From NCBI GenBank assembly GCA_934162615.1, contig CAKPJK010000005.1, positions 1 through 56,409 on the forward strand: a stretch of DNA of 56,409 bases, in the 5' to 3' direction. The stretch is from an uncultured Clostridia bacterium (GTDB lineage: Bacteria; Bacillota; Clostridia; TANB77; CAG-508). The number at the start of each line of letters is the position of its first letter. The stretch's first letter is position 1. Of this stretch, positions 17,251 through 26,301 are shown piece by piece. A program made the translations under genes and the position numbers. The notes beneath the pieces were generated by a model. That model had not been told where the DNA came from and ran no database searches. It saw only the letters and a program-made list of their open reading frames with translations.

Positions 17251-17280
17251 AAAAGGAGCGTGCATTAGCACTCTCCTTTT
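17251..17280 (-). terminator. hairpin terminator
   Basis: AAAAGGAG (17251-17258) pairs with CTCCTTTT (17273-17280), and an inner GTGC/GCAC pair lies around an ATTA loop. It overlaps the stop codon of the degraded frame at 17265-17438 and would isolate the copper promoter from transcripts coming from mntP. Confidence 0.7.
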
Positions 17281-17438
17281 ATTTCTGTTAACTTTCCTTT
17301 TTGACCTTCTTTTGCATTCATCCATGATATTTCTGACCATGAGTCCTCTATGTTTTTTCCTTCACACACTTTAACATCATACCCATTTTTTATAAGTTCT
17401 TCCCTTATTTCAGGAAATAGCACATTTTGTATATTATG
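17265..17438 (-). pseudogene. C-terminal remnant of an unknown small protein
   Basis: This open frame of 57 codons ends at TAA (17267-17265). It encodes NVLFPEIREELIKNGYDVKV, a gap, then SWSEISWMNAKEGQKGK. A TGA closes it upstream and there is no ATG start (only a GTG at 17423). The ending, a 'LKxxGYxV...ISW' pattern, is similar to the C-terminal part of small phage-type hypothetical proteins. It lies between mntP and the copper operon and is probably a leftover of mobile DNA. A short independent gene seems unlikely. Confidence 0.45.
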
Positions 17439-17463
17439 TCAATTTCTAAAATTTTTGTTTTTG

Positions 17464-18030
17464 CTAAAAATTCAATATTCCTAAATGTTCTAATAATATC
17501 TTTAGCCCTAATAAAATAAGAATAACTCCACCTACAAATTCCGCTTTATTTTCGTATTTGTCTCCAAATCTATTTCCTACTTTTGTTCCAATTACTGATA
17601 ATGTAAATGTAATTATTCCTATAAGTGTTATTGCTAAAATTAAATTAACATTGAAAAATGCAAATGTTATTCCTACTGCCAATGCATCTATACTTGTTGC
17701 TATTGCTAATATAATCATAGTTTTAAATCCAACATCACTATTTATATTTTCACTTTCTTTACAAAAAGATTCTTTTATCATATTTCCACCGATTACTGCT
17801 AATAAAATAAATGCAATCCAATGGTCAAAGTTTGTTATAATACTTTCAAATGTTGAACCTAAAAAATAGCCTATAACCGGCATTATTGCTTGGAAACCTC
17901 CAAAATATAGACCTATAATACATGCTTTTTTCCAGTCCATTTTTTTCATTGATATTCCTTTGCATATTGATACTGCAAATGCATCCATTCCAAGTCCTAC
18001 ACTTAATAATATTAGTTCTATTATTCCCAT
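17464..18030 (-). CDS. mntP: manganese efflux pump MntP
   Basis: This 188-residue membrane protein with six helices exports Mn(II). The two halves carry the acidic repeats GLGMDAFAVSICKG (Asp about 16) and ATSIDALAVGITFAF (Asp about 113), the conserved metal-path residues of the family. Length matches the usual ~185-190. ATG 18030 follows GGAGATGAAGAC. The 200 bases upstream contain no riboswitch of the yybP-ykoY type that I can recognise. It is flanked by mgtA upstream and a remnant downstream, forming a metal-homeostasis neighbourhood with the copper operon. Confidence 0.95.
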   Translation of the reverse strand: MGIIELILLSVGLGMDAFAVSICKGISMKKMDWKKACIIGLYFGGFQAIMPVIGYFLGSTFESIITNFDHWIAFILLAVIGGNMIKESFCKESENINSDVGFKTMIILAIATSIDALAVGITFAFFNVNLILAITLIGIITFTLSVIGTKVGNRFGDKYENKAEFVGGVILILLGLKILLEHLGILNF

Positions 18031-18176
18031 GTCTTCATCTCCTAATTTTTTATATTTAATTCTATTAGGCTTAAAATTTTTTATGTTATTTATATCACAT
18101 TTTTAAAGAATTATCAATTACTTTTTCTCTATTTAATTCTATATTTGTATGTGTATCTATGCTACTTTCTAAGAAA

Positions 18177-18232
18177 AAATCGACAAAATACAACAAAAAA
18201 TGAGACAAATTAGGACTGTCCCACTTGTCTCA
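18177..18232. repeat. REP-like palindrome copy B (TGAGACAA...TTGTCTCA)
   Basis: TGAGACAA (18201-18208) pairs with TTGTCTCA (18225-18232) around a loop with GGACTGTCCCAC. It begins with the same TCGACAAAA block as copy A at 9457. It touches the stop codon of mgtA (18233-18235) and is followed by T-rich sequence on the minus strand, so it works as the mgtA terminator. Confidence 0.75.
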
Positions 18233-20840
18233 TTAAATCCACTCTTTATATTTTTTAATATACACTCTCTTTGCAAGAGAAGCAATAATACAATACAAAA
18301 ATGTAACAACAAAAATCATAAACAAATATTTTGCACCAATAGGTACAAGTCCAATAGCATTGCCTAAAGTTGTAAATGGCACAACAATACCAACTAATAT
18401 CAATAAAATTGATGATGCATATACATATTTATGAGCATTACTTTGGACGAACGGAACTTTCGCAGTTCTTATAATATGCATTCCAACTAAGTTTGAAACT
18501 ATGCTGTAAGTAAACCAGATAGTTTGAAAATGTGATACATCTCTTAATTTAAATACAAACCATAATGTTAAAAATACAACAATGTCAAATGCTGAACTTA
18601 CTGGTCCCATAAATAGCATAAATCTTTTTAAACTTTTGATATCTAATTTCTTTGGTTTTTCTAACTGTTCTTTGTCAACATGATCAAATGGTAATGTCAT
18701 TTGTCCAAAATCGTATATTAAGCCTTCAACTAATAATTGAATTGGTGTTTCTGGTAAAAATGGCAAAAATATGCTTGCTACAATTACAGATACTACTTCT
18801 CCAAAGTTGAAACTTGTTGCCATTTTGATATATTTCATTAAATTTACAAATGTACGTCTTCCGCTCTTCAACTCCATCTAGTAATACATTTAAGTCTTTT
18901 TCTAATAATATAATATCTGCTGATTCTTTTGCTATATCAACTGCTGTGTCTACAGATACACCTACATCTGAGTTTGTTAATGATGGACTATCATTTATTC
19001 CATCTCCCATATATCCTACTACATTTCCATTTTGTCTTAATAGTCTTACAATTCTGGCTTTTTGTATTGGAGAGAGTTTTGCGAATATATTTGTCTTCTT
19101 TAATAAACGCATTACCCCAATATCTGGAAGTTTTTCAATTTGGCTTCCTAATATAATATTTCTAGAATTTATTCCTACTTTTTCGCATACACATCTTGTT
19201 ACATCTGCATTATCTCCTGTAAGAACTATAACTCTAATTCCTGCTTTATTTAGTCTTTTGATAGATTCTTTTGCACTTTCTTTTGGTGGGTCTAAGAATC
19301 CTATAAATCCAAGCAATATCATATTTTTCTCGTCTGATACTTCAAAAGTTGATTTATTTTCCATATCATTTTTTTGACATACGGCAACAACTCTTAACCC
19401 TTCTTTGTTTAATTGTTTACTAATTTTTTTGATATTGTCTTTAATTTCTTTTGTTATTTTGCTAACTTGCCCTTTATAATCAACCATAGTACAAATGCTT
19501 AAAATTTCTTCTACTGCACCTTTTGTAATTAATTGTTTTTTTTCTCCATCTGTTACAATAACTGATAAACGTCTTCTAGAAAAGTCAAATGGTATTTCAT
19601 CAATTATTTTATATTTTTCTGTAAGTTCCATTAGATTATTTTCAGAAGCTCTTTTTATTACTGCTTCGTCTATGCTTCCTTTTAGTCCAGTTTGAAAATA
19701 TGAATTTAGAAACGCGTGTTTCAAAACTCTTATATCTTCATCACCATTTATGTCTAAGTATCTTTCAAGTACTATTTTATCTTCAGTCAATGTTCCTGTT
19801 TTGTCTGTACATAAAATGTTCATTGCTCCAAAGTTTTGAATTGAATCAAGTTTTTTTACAATGGTTTTCTTTTTTGACATTCTTATTGCGCCTTTTGATA
19901 AACTTGATGATAAAATTACTGGCAGTAATAATGGTGTTATACATATTGCTATTGCAACTGCAAATGTAAATGCTGTTACAAATTCGTGTTTTTCAACATT
20001 TATAGCAAATACTAATGGTATCATAAACAACATAAATTTTATTAGTAGTCTACTTATGTTTTCAATTCCTTTTTGGAATGCAGTTTTATCTTTTCCTGCA
20101 GTAATAGTGTGTGCTATTTTTCCAAAATATGTTGAATCTGCTGTTTTTATAACAACACCTTTCGCTGAGCCTGATACTACATTTGTTCCCATAAAACATA
20201 TATTATCAAAATCTGATATGTTATCTATTTGGTCCTCTTTGTCTTCTAATTCTACAGTTTTCTTAACACTATCAGATTCACCAGTTAAGGATGATTGTCC
20301 AACATATAAATCTTTTGCTTCAATTACTCTTAAATCTGCTGGTATCATACTTCCTGCTGATAGTACAACAGTATCCCCAATTACAACATCCTTAATTGGA
20401 ATATCTATCTTTTGTCCACTTCTAATTACTGTTGTTTTTGTTGCAACCATTTTCTTTAATTTTTCTGCTGCTTTGTTTGACCTATATTCTTCAAAGAAAT
20501 CTAATAAAGTACTTGCTATTACTAATATTGCTATTACTATAATATTTGCATAACTTGGAGTTTCAGCCAAAATCACGTCTGTATAAATTAATATAAGTGC
20601 AATTCCAATTAATATGCAATTAAATGGTGTGACCAAACTTTCCCAAAAATAGTTATACCACTTTTTAGGTTTTGCTTGTCTTATTTCATTTGGTCCTAAT
20701 TTTTGTGATTTTCTTTCTGCTTCTTCGTTTGTTATTCCTTTTTCTTTTATTCTATATTTTTGTATAAATTCTTCTTTACTTATTTTGCTTTCATTTGCAT
20801 ACATTTTATTTATGTCTACATCTTCTTTGGTATTTGCCAT
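18233..20840 (-). CDS. mgtA: magnesium-translocating P-type ATPase (MgtA/MgtB), interrupted by a +1 frameshift
   Basis: If the frame is corrected the product is about 869 residues, the normal size. The first part (20840 to ~18864) has the cytoplasmic N terminus, TGES in SLTGESDSVKK, DKTGTLTEDKI and GDGINDSPSL. The last part (to 18233) restarts inside GRRTFVNLMKYIKMATSFNFG, the conserved segment after the hinge, and carries membrane helices 5-10. The break is one extra C (position 18863): 0-frame GAA GAG CGG AAG, whereas removing the C gives GAA GAG GGA AGA CGT (EEGRRT), the expected family sequence. Everything else looks undamaged. It may be a sequence error, a recent mutation or a recoding event (see findings). 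Transports Mg(II) inward at the membrane. Confidence 0.88.
18860..18866 (-). other. +1 frameshift site in mgtA (C before GGA)
   Basis: The minus strand reads GAG C GGA. The extra C (plus-strand g at 18863) makes a CGG codon in the upstream frame. Skipping it restores the conserved Gly-Arg-Arg-Thr motif. Confidence 0.85.
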
Positions 20841-20867
20841 TTATAATCACATTCCTTTCCTTTTTAA

Positions 20868-20897
20868 AAGGTTGAAAAATATATATTTTCCAACCTT
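20868..20897 (-). terminator. nrdDG terminator hairpin
   Basis: AAGGTTG (20868-20874) pairs with CAACCTT (20891-20897); the inner A/T stretch pairs further. It follows the nrdG stop (20920) on the minus strand and ends in a T-run. Confidence 0.75.
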
Positions 20898-20919
20898 ACT
20901 TTGTTTATATTATGGCACA

Positions 20920-21414
20920 TTATTTCTCAAATAATACAATTTGATTTTGTTTTAAACTTTTTTGAACATCAATAACTCTTTGATTTGAAGAGCCTTTCCA
21001 CTTTAAAGTAGGATTATGTAATTCGTCAACATATTGTCCATCAACTAAAACATCCAAATATTTGGCAACTTCTTTGTCTTTTAAATCTTTATCAAATTTA
21101 AATCCTGACCATGCCCACACACTTTTGTTAGGATATTTTGCTTTAAATGCTTTTGCTAATTTTGTAGTGTTTTCAATATTTCTAGGATGCATTGGTTCAC
21201 CACCTAATATTGATAGTCCTTCAATATTGTCATTATCTGATAATTCCAATATTCTATCTATTGTTGCATCTGTGAATTCTTTTCCGCCGTTAAAATCATG
21301 TGTTTCTGGATTGAAACAGTTTTTACAGTTGAATGCACAACCTTGCATAAATATTGAAACTCTTACTCCTGGTCCATCTGAAATGTCCATTTTTCTAATT
21401 TTATTATACCCCAT
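20920..21414 (-). CDS. nrdG: anaerobic ribonucleoside-triphosphate reductase activating protein
   Basis: This is a radical-SAM activase of about 164 residues. The 4Fe-4S motif CxxxCxxC is CAFNCKNC, preceded by the family's GYNKIRKMDISDGPGVRVSIF, and GGEP appears in LSILGGEPMHP. It generates the glycyl radical on NrdD using SAM. I chose ATG 21414 because conservation begins there (MGYNKIRK). An ATG three codons up (21423) overlaps the end of nrdD and is also possible. It is translationally coupled to nrdD. Confidence 0.94.
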   Translation of the reverse strand: MGYNKIRKMDISDGPGVRVSIFMQGCAFNCKNCFNPETHDFNGGKEFTDATIDRILELSDNDNIEGLSILGGEPMHPRNIENTTKLAKAFKAKYPNKSVWAWSGFKFDKDLKDKEVAKYLDVLVDGQYVDELHNPTLKWKGSSNQRVIDVQKSLKQNQIVLFEK

Positions 21415-21415
21415 T

Positions 21416-23575
21416 TTATTCATCATCCTTATTATCAATGTGTAAAACTCTTTCTTTTATTTCTTGAGTTCTTCCTTTGTTCCAGAAATTACTTCCTATA
21501 TAACCACATGTTCTTCTTGCAACATTTAATGTGTTGTGGTCTCTATTTCCACAGTTTGGGCAGTACCATTCTAGATTATCATCAATTAAGATTTCTCCAT
21601 CATATCCACATTTTTGGCAATAATCTGATTTTGTATTTAATTCTGCATACATAATATTGTCATAAATAAATCTAATTATTTGTAGAACAACTTCTAAGTT
21701 ATCTTGTAGGTTTGGAGTTTCTACATATGATATTGCTCCACCTGGGCTTAATTCTTGGAATTGGCTTTCTAGTTTTAGTTTAGAGAAAGCATCTATCTCT
21801 TCAAATACAGGTACATGATATGAGTTTGTTATATAGCTCTTATCTGTTATTCCTTCTACAACTCCAAATCTTTCTTTTAAACATTTTGCAAATTTATATG
21901 TTGTTGATTCAATTGGTGAACCATAAACACTGTAGTCTATATCTTCTTTTTCTTTCCACTCTTTGCATTTTTCATTTAATTTTTTCATTACTTCAATTGC
22001 AAATTCTTTTCCTTCTCCATTGTCTGTATGGCTCTTGTCTGTCATGTATTTAACACATTCATACAATCCTGCATATCCAAGTGAAATTGTTGAATATCCT
22101 CCATGTAGTAATGGGTGTATTGGTGCTCCTTTTGGTAATCTTGCAAATGCTCCATGTTGCCATAAAATTGGTGCAACATCACTTGTTACTTTGCTTAATC
22201 TTTCATGTCTTGCTTGTAGTGCTCTATGGCATAGTTCAAGTCTTTCATCATATATTTTCCAGAATTTATTTCTATCTTTTCCAGATGTTAATGCAACATC
22301 AACTAAGTTTATTGTTACAACACCTTGATTAAACCTACCATAATATTTTGGTTTGTTTGTTTCTGGGTCTACATATGGTGTTAAGAATGAACGGCATCCC
22401 ATACATGGATAACAATGTCCTTCTCCATTTTTATCAACTTTTAATTCTTTCATTTTCTTTTCTGATATGTAATCTGGTACCATTCTTTTTGCTGTACATT
22501 TTGCTGCAAGTTCTGTTAAATACCAGTATTTACCATTTTTATTAATATTGTCTTCTTCTAATACGTATAATAATTTTGGGAATGCTGGTGTTACATATAC
22601 ACCTTTTTCATTTTTGAATCCTTCTATTCTCTGTTTTAAGAATTCTTCTATAATCATTGCTAATTCTTCTTTATATTCTTCTGTTTCACCTAGGTACATA
22701 CATACTGATAAGAAAGGTGCTTGTCCATTTGTATTTGTCATTGAATTAACTTGATAATTAAATGTTTGTACACCGTCTGATACTTCTTTTCTTGTATCTT
22801 GTTTTGCATATTCTTCACATTGTTTTTCTGTTAATCCTCTATCTTTATATTTTTTGTAATATTTATCATAACTACTTTTTACAAATGGTGCTAAATGTGA
22901 TAATGATATTGTTGCTCCACCATATGTTGATGATGTAACACCTAAAATTATTTGTGTTGCTATTGTACATGCTGTTATAAATCTGTGTGGTTTTTCTATC
23001 ATAACTCCGTTCATAATTGTTCCATTTTGCAACATATCTTCTAAGTTTATAAGTTCACAGTTTGTTAATGCATTTTGTGCAAAATAGTCTGCGTCGTGGA
23101 AATGAATTATTCCTTCGTCATGTGCTTTTACTATATCTTCTGGTAATAAAAATCTTCTAGTAATATCTGTACTTGTTATTCCTGCTAAGTAATCTCTTTG
23201 TGTTGTTACAACTGTTGCATTTTTGTTAGAGTTTTCATTATTCCAGTATTCACTTTCACCTTCAATTAGTTCTTTTATTGATTGGTCTGTTGTGTTTGCT
23301 TTTCTAACTAATGCTCTTGTGTATCTATATGTTATGTATGTTTTTGCTAATTGATATTTTTCTAATGACATTAATTTTTGTTCTATTATGTCTTGGATAT
23401 CTTCAACTAATATTCTTGATTTTTTTAGATCTTCAATATAAGTTATTATTTCATCAATTTCCGCATCTGTTGCTTTTTCTTTTCTTGATACTTCTTTATT
23501 AGCCTTTTTTATTGCTATTCTGATTTTTTCTGGATTATAGTCTACTATTGATCCATCTCTTTTTATGATTTTCAT
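21416..23575 (-). CDS. nrdD: anaerobic (class III) ribonucleoside-triphosphate reductase
   Basis: This roughly 719-residue enzyme makes deoxynucleotides without oxygen. It has an N-terminal ATP-cone (KIIKRDGSIVDYNPEKI, about 1-95), the catalytic barrel with CMGCRSFL, a C-terminal zinc site of two CxxC pairs (CQKCG...CPNCG) and the glycyl-radical loop RTCGYIGSNFWNKGRTQEI (Gly in RTCGYIG-type motif) just before the end. ATG 23575 has GGGGAGG 8 bases upstream; the ATG at 23581 is too close to that site. nrdG overlaps its 3' end. The leader carries unusual palindromes (23634-23771). Confidence 0.95.
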   Translation of the reverse strand: MKIIKRDGSIVDYNPEKIRIAIKKANKEVSRKEKATDAEIDEIITYIEDLKKSRILVEDIQDIIEQKLMSLEKYQLAKTYITYRYTRALVRKANTTDQSIKELIEGESEYWNNENSNKNATVVTTQRDYLAGITSTDITRRFLLPEDIVKAHDEGIIHFHDADYFAQNALTNCELINLEDMLQNGTIMNGVMIEKPHRFITACTIATQIILGVTSSTYGGATISLSHLAPFVKSSYDKYYKKYKDRGLTEKQCEEYAKQDTRKEVSDGVQTFNYQVNSMTNTNGQAPFLSVCMYLGETEEYKEELAMIIEEFLKQRIEGFKNEKGVYVTPAFPKLLYVLEEDNINKNGKYWYLTELAAKCTAKRMVPDYISEKKMKELKVDKNGEGHCYPCMGCRSFLTPYVDPETNKPKYYGRFNQGVVTINLVDVALTSGKDRNKFWKIYDERLELCHRALQARHERLSKVTSDVAPILWQHGAFARLPKGAPIHPLLHGGYSTISLGYAGLYECVKYMTDKSHTDNGEGKEFAIEVMKKLNEKCKEWKEKEDIDYSVYGSPIESTTYKFAKCLKERFGVVEGITDKSYITNSYHVPVFEEIDAFSKLKLESQFQELSPGGAISYVETPNLQDNLEVVLQIIRFIYDNIMYAELNTKSDYCQKCGYDGEILIDDNLEWYCPNCGNRDHNTLNVARRTCGYIGSNFWNKGRTQEIKERVLHIDNKDDE

Positions 23576-23608
23576 TTCCATATCCTCCCCTTGATTAAGT
23601 ATGCACCT

Positions 23609-23771
23609 ATTATATATCATCCATAAAGTTTTTCTGTTGCAATTGCAACATTTTATGAAAAAGATTTTTTTGCTTTTTTTTGTCGGCTTGGCTCTAGGCT
23701 TTTTTCTTTTGTTACATTTTCGTTACATTTTTTGTAACGAATTCTGTAACCTTGATGGGGTTACAATAACG
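23609..23771 (-). promoter_or_regulatory. nrdDG promoter region with palindrome and GTTAC array
   Basis: On the minus strand a -10 TATAAT (23609-23614) lies below a perfect 16-base palindrome TGTTGCAATTGCAACA (23635-23650) that covers the -35 area. Farther up, GTTAC or GTAAC words occur at 23711, 23722, 23734, 23746 and 23760, spaced 11, 12, 12 and 14 bases; the pair at 23721-23739 forms CGTTACA-TTTTT-TGTAACG. The known NrdR box (acaCwATATwGtgt type) was not seen. A repressor or activator of nrdDG probably binds here. Confidence 0.6.
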
Positions 23772-23780
23772 AAAAAAAAT

Positions 23781-23826
23781 ATAACTATGCAAATTTGAAA
23801 TTTGTATTTTGAATTTACACAGTTAT
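23781..23826 (-). terminator. terminator of the prepilin-like gene
   Basis: ATAACTATGCAAATT (23781-23795) and AATTTACACAGTTAT (23812-23826) pair with two mismatches, and eight T follow on the minus strand. It separates the 23852-24967 gene from nrdDG. Confidence 0.75.
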
Positions 23827-23851
23827 ATTTTAACACTCAAAAAGCGACTTT

Positions 23852-24967
23852 TTAAACATTTATATATAAAAGAGGACGGAAACCGATATTGTAATTGCTG
23901 TAGGAAGTGTTGTAGTAGTCACGATTGCTCGTGTAAAGTTCGCTACGATCGGAATTGCCTCCCCTATTGACACAAGAATAGTCGGGATGGCTGGACGTTT
24001 CTGTTGTCCATTCTCTTACATTACTTGCCATGTCATATACATTACATTGTTTGTCATTTGTTGTTCCTACTTGTGATAATAAAGTATTTAAACTATTTTG
24101 TCTAGAATATTTCGTGTTTGTCCCACAACTTTGTAAAAATAATGTTGCAGTATCCCATGCATAACTATTCATTAAATCACTTGTAAAATTATCGCTTGTA
24201 TACATTCCTTGCACTTGTTGTGCTGCTTGTAATTGTGTTACATAATTATATATTTGATCTGTTCCTTTTTCTGTTATTTGTGTTAAAGCATTTTCTTTGT
24301 CATTTCTTGCAGTTGTTGTTCTTGCCTCATATCTTCCAATATAATATCCTCCATTTGTTGTTACACTTGATTTGAAGTTTGATATACTTTTTGCAACTGT
24401 ATTTCCTTTACTTGCTGTTTCACTATAATATGTGTCTATTACCTCTTCATTTTTTTCTGTTGGTATTCCATTAGAATCAAATGCATATCTATTTAAGTTT
24501 ATATCTACTGTTGTTCCATCTGTTTTTGTTATTGTTCCTACCGGTATCCAAACAAATTGGTTTCCTGAAGTTGCTCCTGTTGTTGCATCCTCTATTACTA
24601 TTCCTTTATCAATAGTTGTTGCATCTCCTGTCACTTTAAATCCAGCTGGGACAACTATTTTATTTCCTTTTTCATCATGTAATTCTGTGTTATCTGTTGC
24701 ATTTAAAACTCTTCCATGCTGAATAGCTTCTTTAACTGTATTTCCAGTAAATGCTGGCAAGTATTGGTCTACTTCTTTTTCATAATTGTCTAATATTTTA
24801 TTTTGTTCTAATGTTGCATCTTCAGTTTTTTGCTTTGCCTCTTTTGCTTTCCCAAATATTCCTGTATTTGTTAATACAGAAATAGATATTCCTGCTAATA
24901 TTAAAAGTATAATTATTGTTATTACTAACGCCACAAGCGTTATTCCTTTGTTGTTTTTACTCAACAT
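23852..24967 (-). CDS. prepilin-type leader protein with FGE/C-type-lectin-like C-terminal domain
   Basis: This 371-residue protein has an N-terminal class III (prepilin) leader: MLSKNNKG then ITLVALVITIIILLILAG, cleaved after Gly8, with no Glu at mature position 5. A coiled stretch (about 40-70) leads to a domain from about 100 on that ends like a formylglycine-generating-enzyme/C-type lectin fold: NVYDMASNVREWTTE, RGG near 330, and NIGFRPLL at the end. This fold hosts variable proteins of diversity-generating retroelements. The last ~45 codons have strikingly different codon choice (see 23870-24003). ATG follows AAGGAGG. It is probably a surface-displayed binding protein; pilus assembly genes are not in the window. 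Confidence 0.82.
   Translation of the reverse strand: MLSKNNKGITLVALVITIIILLILAGISISVLTNTGIFGKAKEAKQKTEDATLEQNKILDNYEKEVDQYLPAFTGNTVKEAIQHGRVLNATDNTELHDEKGNKIVVPAGFKVTGDATTIDKGIVIEDATTGATSGNQFVWIPVGTITKTDGTTVDINLNRYAFDSNGIPTEKNEEVIDTYYSETASKGNTVAKSISNFKSSVTTNGGYYIGRYEARTTTARNDKENALTQITEKGTDQIYNYVTQLQAAQQVQGMYTSDNFTSDLMNSYAWDTATLFLQSCGTNTKYSRQNSLNTLLSQVGTTNDKQCNVYDMASNVREWTTETSSHPDYSCVNRGGNSDRSELYTSNRDYYNTSYSNYNIGFRPLLYINV
23870..24003 (-). other. candidate DGR variable region (VR)
   Basis: From the codons for ETSSHPDY to NIGFRP, codon use switches to TAC, GAC, AGC, TCC, AAC, ACG, CGT, GGC and TTC while the rest of the gene uses A/T-ended codons. Asn, Tyr, Ser and Asp codons of NNC/NNT form dominate the region RSELYTSNRDYYNTSYSNYN. 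That is what adenine-directed mutagenesis of an AAC/AAT-rich template gives. It ends in the invariant GFR strand, followed by GC-rich TCGGTTTCCGTCC. No reverse transcriptase or template repeat is in the window. Confidence 0.6.
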
Positions 24968-25118
24968 TATTATAAAATCCTCCTTGGTTTTTTATTGTTT
25001 TTTCTTATTCTTTGTATTTTTCAAATTTTAATACCCTAAACTTGTATCCTCCCCTCTTTTGTGTTTTGCAGGCTGTTCCTGTAACTAAAATTCTAGCATA
25101 ATATTTTATGTATTTCAA
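24968..25118 (-). promoter_or_regulatory. promoter and ~115-base leader of the prepilin-like gene
   Basis: The minus-strand -35 TTGAAA (25113-25118) and -10 TAGAAT (25090-25095) are 17 bases apart. The leader then contains CAGGAACAGCCTG (a small stem) and AGAGGGGAGGATACAAG, before the ribosome site AAGGAGG. The leader is long and relatively GC-rich for this genome and could fold, but I do not recognise a known riboswitch. Confidence 0.5.
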
Positions 25119-25187
25119 TAGTTTTTTACACAAATCGTATCTTTTTTTCATGTACAAAATGTATATGTATTTTTGCATATTAATAAA

Positions 25188-25225
25188 AAACAGGATATAG
25201 AGCCTTTCTCTCTTTTATCCTGTTT
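25188..25225 (-). terminator. terminator after the Rpn-type remnant
   Basis: AAACAGGATA (25188-25197) pairs with TATCCTGTTT (25216-25225) around an 18-base loop, followed by T/A-rich sequence. It ends the minus-strand transcript of the frame at 25280. Confidence 0.7.
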
Positions 25226-25279
25226 ATATTGAAATATTTTCATTATAAAAATTCATTTATATTTCAAACGATTTTCTAA

Positions 25280-26166
25280 TTAGATTTCTAATTTTTCTAT
25301 TTGTTCTTTTGTAAGACCTGTTGCCTTACTTATTACTTCAATTGATATTTTTTGTTGTAATAATTTCTTCGCAACACTTATCGTTCCTTCTTTTATTCCT
25401 TTATAATATCCCGCATCTTCTGTTGCTTTTTGGTCCATTATATATTTTTCTCTTAATTCAGCCAAATATCTTTCATGCTCATCACTGCTTATTTTTTCTA
25501 ATTCTTTTTGGGCTTTTTTTATTGCTATATTTTCATCCATATTTACCACCTCTGGATTCTCTATAAATTTTAACCATGAGTCCACTTGTTTCTTCTTATT
25601 TTCTTTATACTTTATGAACTTGGGTAACTCAATTATATACAATTCCATGACATCTGTCAATATAACTTGGTGGTATTTTTCTTCTCTTATTTGCCATTTT
25701 GTTTGATATTGTGAGATTTTTTTAATGATTCTAATTCATAATCTGTTATCAATATTGCTATTGTTTTTTCTAATTTTGAATAATCTTTTCCTGCTTTTAT
25801 ACTTTTACTAAATAATCTACTCCAATAAAACAATAGTCTTCTTTCTATATCATTTTTATCAACTACCTGCATCTCTATGTCACAATTAATACAACTATTT
25901 ATTTTTGCTTTAATGTCTAAAATTCCTACTTTATCGTCAAATAAATCTTTTTCAAGTATTGTATTATTATCCAATTCGACATTCGTTATTTCTTTGCCAA
26001 CTATTGAACTTATTAATGAAGCAGTTATGTCTTCGTTTCCAATTTGTCCAAATATTCTTTTGAAGACATAGTCGTTTTTCGGGTTTAATAATTTTACTAT
26101 GTTGCATTCCTTCTTTCTATATTTAATTTTTTTCTTGAAACTTTGGCAGATTTGCCATAAATTGAA
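25280..26166 (-). pseudogene. Rpn-family recombination-promoting nuclease (PD-(D/E)XK), decayed
   Basis: Three pieces of one gene can be read. The 5' part (26166-25975) gives KKIKYRKKECNIVKLLNPKN then DYVFKRIFGQIGNED, the family's N terminus, but no start codon exists in it. It runs into DKVGILDIKAKI and CDIEMQVVDK, the nuclease-like core. Near 25716 a run of seven A shifts the frame (eight would restore ESLKKISQYQTKWQIREEKY). The rest (25660-25280) is the usual DEHERYLAELREKYIMDQKA tail. Rpn proteins are mobile, defence- or transposition-linked nucleases. With start loss plus frameshift it is probably dead, unless transcript slippage on A7 and an unusual start rescue it. Confidence 0.8.
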
Positions 26167-26256
26167 TTAATAAAATATCGTTTGAAATATAATGTCATTA
26201 TATTAACATAAAAAGTTTATATATTCAATAGATATTTAAAAATTTGTTTAAAAAAT

Positions 26257-26296
26257 AAAAGTTATCAAAAGGGAATATTCCCTCTTGACAACTTTT
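26257..26296 (-). terminator. terminator of the FxLYD-like gene
   Basis: AAAAGTTATCAAAAGGGAA and TTCCCTCTTGACAACTTTT form a long stem with a few mismatches and a tiny AT loop. It lies 6 bases beyond the stop at 26302 and is T-rich on the minus strand. Confidence 0.75.
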
Positions 26297-26301
26297 ATTT
26301 T

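Noticed and set aside
18031..18176. Mn riboswitch (yybP-ykoY) before mntP
   Set aside because: The conserved GGGGAGUA-type core and paired arms are not seen in the leader.
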